This document shows positions 6,129-7,789 of a stretch of DNA of 7,789 bases, in pieces (position 1 is the first letter of the stretch; every line of letters starts with the position of its first letter). This DNA is from CAYTES01 sp964436935 (GTDB taxonomy: Bacteria > Patescibacteriota > Gracilibacteria > UBA1369 > UBA12473): positions 1 to 7,789 of the forward strand of contig CAYTES010000061.1 in NCBI GenBank assembly GCA_964436935.1. Direction: 5' to 3'. A program made the translations under genes and the position numbers. A model generated the notes under the pieces. The model was not told the origin of the DNA and ran no database searches. It was given only the letters and a program-made list of their open reading frames with translations.

Positions 6129-6157
6129 ATCATAGGTGAGTAATTACTCACCGTCAA
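6129..6157 (-). promoter_or_regulatory. Putative LexA-controlled promoter with palindromic operator
   Basis: On the minus strand TTGACG (6152-6157) and TATGAT (6129-6134) are 17 bases apart, each matching the consensus at 5 of 6 places. The spacer is occupied by the perfect 18-base palindrome GGTGAGTAATTACTCACC (6135-6152). A repressor bound there would exclude RNA polymerase. Transcription would begin near 6122 and read the small membrane protein and lexA. LexA is the natural candidate because LexA usually represses its own operon, but binding is inferred. The motif is unlike the Escherichia CTGT-N8-ACAG and the Bacillus GAAC-N4-GTTC boxes. Confidence 0.65.
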
Positions 6158-6185
6158 ACTTCTGTTGTTGATTTTTTGAATTAAT

Positions 6186-6215
6186 GTATTTTAAATACTA
6201 CTTTATCCCTATAAT
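6186..6215 (+). promoter_or_regulatory. tRNA-Arg promoter with nearby palindrome
   Basis: A perfect TATAAT (6210-6215) lies 24 bases before the tRNA, placing the start near 6222. The -35 position (TATTTT, 6187-6192) is poor. It lies inside the perfect palindrome GTATTT-T-AAATAC (6186-6198), which might bind a regulator or simply be AT-rich chance. Confidence 0.5.
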
Positions 6216-6239
6216 CTAAATGCAACACTAAGCACTGAC

Positions 6240-6314
6240 GTCCCTGTAGTTCAATGGATAGAACAAGGCACTCCTAACGCCTAGATGCAAGTTCGATTCT
6301 TGCCGGGGACACCA
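6240..6314 (+). tRNA. tRNA-Arg (anticodon CCT)
   Basis: The cloverleaf is complete: acceptor GTCCCTG/CGGGGAC (one T-G pair), D arm GTTC/GAAC with GG in the loop, anticodon loop CTCCTAA (CCT, reads AGG), variable loop AGAT, T arm GCAAG-TTCGATT-CTTGC, discriminator A and encoded CCA. The anticodon stem AGGCA/CGCCT has an A31-C39 mismatch, the same position and bases as in the tRNA-Thr of this window. Arginine and threonine tRNAs often serve as integration sites, but no repeat of its 3' end is seen nearby. Confidence 0.95.
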
Positions 6315-6332
6315 GACAGGAAATTCAGAAAA

Positions 6333-6345
6333 GCGGCTGAGCCGC
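6333..6345. repeat. Hairpin downstream of tRNA-Arg
   Basis: GCGGC-TGA-GCCGC forms a 5-base stem starting 18 bases after the tRNA CCA. On the plus strand no T-run follows; on the minus strand it is followed by TTTTCT, so it resembles a weak terminator for minus-strand transcription. It may instead help end or process the tRNA precursor. The rest of 6315-6430 is A-rich and shows no gene. Confidence 0.3.
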
Positions 6346-6431
6346 ACCGCTCAAAACCGCAAAAAAACCCAGAGAAAAACATCGGCTCGAACCATATTCT
6401 AGTTTTGGGGGAAAAAAACTTTTTAATCCTT

Positions 6432-6440
6432 TGATACAAT
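6432..6440 (+). promoter_or_regulatory. Possible extended -10 promoter
   Basis: TGATACAAT fits an extended -10 element (TGn plus TACAAT, 5 of 6 matches). No -35 box is visible at the usual distance. Transcription would start near 6447, inside the following inverted repeat, about 54 bases before the gene at 6501. Confidence 0.35.
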
Positions 6441-6441
6441 A

Positions 6442-6470
6442 GGTTAGAAAAGTTAGTCCCTTTTCTAACC
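6442..6470. repeat. 10-bp inverted repeat before the GWD-repeat gene
   Basis: GGTTAGAAAA (6442-6451) and TTTTCTAACC (6461-6470) are perfect complements around a 9-base spacer. The position straight after the possible -10 box suits an operator or a 5' leader hairpin. The downstream gene starts 30 bases later. Confidence 0.5.
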
Positions 6471-6500
6471 AAATAATTTACTAAATTAGACAACAAAACT

Positions 6501-6953
6501 ATGCCAGAAAAATTTGAGGGTGAAGAAAAGCCAAGAAACTTCTCTGAAGAAGAAGTGAGAAGAGCACAAGATTTAATTAGAAAAGTTCGAGAAATAGTCG
6601 GCTGGGATTTAGGAGCATTTTGTTCAACTTCGGAAGAAGTAGAGATGGTACACAAAGCCAAGGATGCCATAAAAAATGTGGAGGATTTATTCCATGTACC
6701 AAAAACGAAATTTTGGGCGACATTTCCCGGCAAAAATATGGATGAGAGTATGCGACAAACGGATGAATATAATAAGAAGACTCTTCCTAGCGAAGCAATA
6801 GTTCTTAGCCCAATCGATCTAGCAAAACTCGGTGCAAACTTAGACGCAATAGATGAAGTTGTTGGGTGGGATATCGGTGCTAGTGATGAAACAGAAATAA
6901 CGATGTTGCGTGAAGCAAGAGAATCACTCGAAGCATTAAAAAAGATTTTGTAA
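6501..6953 (+). CDS. Unrecognised protein with an internal duplication (GWD[LI]GA repeats)
   Basis: The 150-residue, mostly helical, acidic protein matches no family I know. It consists of two similar halves. Residues 17-64 contain VREIVGWDLGAFCSTSEEVEMVHKAK and residues 103-150 contain IDEVVGWDIGASDETEITMLREARE, with the GWD cores 88 residues apart and helices of similar length on either side. The linker (65-102) is polar and contains FWATFPGKN. No signal peptide or membrane helix is present, so it is probably cytoplasmic. The ATG at 6501 lacks a ribosome site, like most starts here, but the repeat begins soon after it, so a much later start is unlikely. It stands alone between tRNA-Arg and a convergent gene. 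The internal repeat argues strongly that it is a real protein; function is unknown. Confidence 0.7.
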   Translation: MPEKFEGEEKPRNFSEEEVRRAQDLIRKVREIVGWDLGAFCSTSEEVEMVHKAKDAIKNVEDLFHVPKTKFWATFPGKNMDESMRQTDEYNKKTLPSEAIVLSPIDLAKLGANLDAIDEVVGWDIGASDETEITMLREARESLEALKKIL

Positions 6954-7066
6954 TTTGAATGGGGGGATTTTTTAAGAAAAGTGCGTTCGAACTAATTCAA
7001 GAATACCGCACCATTAACAAAAAATACGAAGCTCAAACCCGCAGCAAGAAAGCCCACCCAAATTCA

Positions 7067-7687
7067 TTAAGCTCTGAGGCCCAACTTCGGCGTCAACACG
7101 ACAAACACTGTGGTGTCTTCCGGCAACTCTCCCCTATTTTTGACGATCAAACTTTCGCGGGGTTCGCTATGCGACCCCATTTCCTTCAAAAATGGCTCCA
7201 GCTCGGTATAATCCTCGGTTGAACCTTCAATCTTATACAGCATCGGAATCACCATTCTCGGGTCAATCTGTTCCACCACTTCATGCGCCAACTTGGGATC
7301 CAGCGCGTTTCCTCCTCCGACCGGAATCATGACCAGATCCACATCTCCCAATTTTTCAACTTCTTCTTCACTTAATTTGCGGTTCAAAGAACCCAAATGA
7401 GCAATTTTAAAGCCATCCATTTCCAAATGAAAAATGGAATGATTCGGCTCGGTTTCAAGGGCCATGACCAACACATCTTTGGCCTCATATTCACCGGGCC
7501 AATCGATGACTTTGGACACTCCGGCCACGGCATCTGCGTTCATCCCTTCCTCCTGAGTTAAGATCACAATATCCGCCTTAAGGGGTGGCGTCTTCAGTTC
7601 TCCTTTTTCCATATAAGGATCGGACACCACGATTGCCGAGGAGCCCTTAAAGGTAAAACAAGTATTTCCATGCCAGATGATTTCCAT
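7067..7687 (-). CDS. Metallo-beta-lactamase-fold protein lacking metal ligands
   Basis: The 206-residue protein follows the small UPF0173-like branch of the metallo-beta-lactamase fold along its whole length: MEIIWHGNTCFTFKG (1-15), V..DPY (20-25), LKADIVILT (36-44), WPGEY (63-67), IAHLGSLN (95-102), DVDLVMIPVGG (115-125) and PRMVIPMLYKI (143-153). The positions that hold metal ligands in active members are changed: the SHDHFDH-type motif reads TQEEGMN (44-50), the aspartate of HLGD is S100 and the histidine of IPMHYK is L150. It is therefore probably a non-enzymatic relative. The ATG at 7687 is chosen because the family starts MEI.W.G and an extended -10 box overlaps the other ATG (7699), which would add four residues. 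It faces a divergent gene at 7763. Confidence 0.82.
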   Translation of the reverse strand: MEIIWHGNTCFTFKGSSAIVVSDPYMEKGELKTPPLKADIVILTQEEGMNADAVAGVSKVIDWPGEYEAKDVLVMALETEPNHSIFHLEMDGFKIAHLGSLNRKLSEEEVEKLGDVDLVMIPVGGGNALDPKLAHEVVEQIDPRMVIPMLYKIEGSTEDYTELEPFLKEMGSHSEPRESLIVKNRGELPEDTTVFVVLTPKLGLRA

Positions 7688-7697
7688 ATCGCGACGC

Positions 7698-7706
7698 ATT
7701 GTAGCA
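7698..7706 (-). promoter_or_regulatory. Extended -10 promoter suggesting a nearly leaderless mRNA
   Basis: On the minus strand TGCTACAAT is a good extended -10 element. Transcription would start about 7 bases later, near 7691, only about four bases before the ATG at 7687. That supports the shorter start and an almost leaderless transcript. No ribosome site is visible before either ATG. Confidence 0.4.
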
Positions 7707-7721
7707 TGAACTGAGTGGGGC

Positions 7722-7730
7722 TGCTATACT
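7722..7730 (+). promoter_or_regulatory. Extended -10 promoter of the divergent right-edge gene
   Basis: TGCTATACT is an extended -10 element (TATACT, 5 of 6). It lies 32 bases upstream of the ATG at 7763, so the leader would be about 26 bases. It is back to back with the promoter of the minus-strand gene, 15 bases away. Confidence 0.45.
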
Positions 7731-7762
7731 CATTCCGATTTTTTAATCCTAATTTTAATCCC

Positions 7763-7789
7763 ATGGCTCAGATTTCCCGACTCCACGCC
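7763..7789 (+). CDS. Start of a gene cut by the window edge
   Basis: Nine codons, MAQISRLHA, run off the end of the window in an open frame. The support is the good -10 box upstream and the divergent arrangement. There is no ribosome site, as for most genes here. Too little sequence is present to name a product. Confidence 0.4.

Noticed and set aside
6281..6733. 150-codon minus-strand frame over the tRNA-Arg 3' end and the GWD-repeat gene
   Set aside because: It overlaps a tRNA at one end and the repeat-containing plus-strand gene at the other; its composition is that of an antisense shadow.
6240..6980. Integrated element using tRNA-Arg as attachment site
   Set aside because: No integrase gene and no direct repeat of the tRNA 3' end were seen downstream within the window.
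6959..7222. 87-codon plus-strand frame beginning just after the GWD-repeat gene
   Set aside because: Its last two thirds lie antisense inside the metallo-beta-lactamase-fold gene, and the first 36 codons resemble no family. The 113-base gap 6954-7066 otherwise shows no gene or clear terminator.

Overview
The window is bacterial chromosomal DNA with short intergenic gaps and the standard genetic code: TGA is used as a stop (for example at the antitoxin, toxin, lexA and NIF3/CutA-like genes). No gene fixes the lineage. Orphan single-domain proteins, a compact lexA, the scarcity of Shine-Dalgarno sequences and a GC-rich perfect hairpin of the CCCGCC-TGA-GGCGGG type fit an uncultivated Patescibacteria/CPR-type genome, possibly Peregrinibacteria. 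That placement is a low-confidence inference.

Left part (1-1505): two minus-strand genes, a stand-alone protein resembling the N-terminal ATP-grasp domain of PEP synthase/pyruvate phosphate dikinase, and upstream of it a stand-alone YqfO/NIF3-associated CutA-like domain. Middle (1449-4334): a plus-strand pair of paralogous exported proteins rich in calcium-binding thrombospondin type 3 repeats, driven from a TTGACA promoter. Both end in the same unrecognised four-cysteine domain, and the second looks like a lipoprotein. It ends 4 bases before a convergent tRNA-Thr(CGT). Next comes a 197-base non-coding stretch with nested inverted repeats.

Right-centre (4611-6157): a minus-strand block. Reading along transcription it is a promoter whose 17-base spacer is filled by the palindrome GGTGAGTAATTACTCACC, a ~100-base leader with a strong hairpin and a second operator-like site, an overlooked 55-residue membrane protein, lexA, and a RelB/RelE-type toxin-antitoxin pair. 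The pair has its own promoter, and its spacer again carries a palindrome, which touches the lexA stop codon. The LexA-like control of a tiny membrane protein is the most attractive candidate for a new system: it recalls SOS-induced membrane division inhibitors (YneA, SidA), but here the function is hypothesis only.

Right part (6158-7789): tRNA-Arg(CCT) with a perfect TATAAT box, a 10-bp inverted repeat, an unrecognised 150-residue protein built from a duplicated GWD[LI]GA unit, a metallo-beta-lactamase-fold protein in which the family's metal ligands are replaced, and the first nine codons of a divergent gene cut by the window edge. Both tRNAs share an A31-C39 mismatch in the anticodon stem. 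No insertion sequence, CRISPR array or rRNA was seen.
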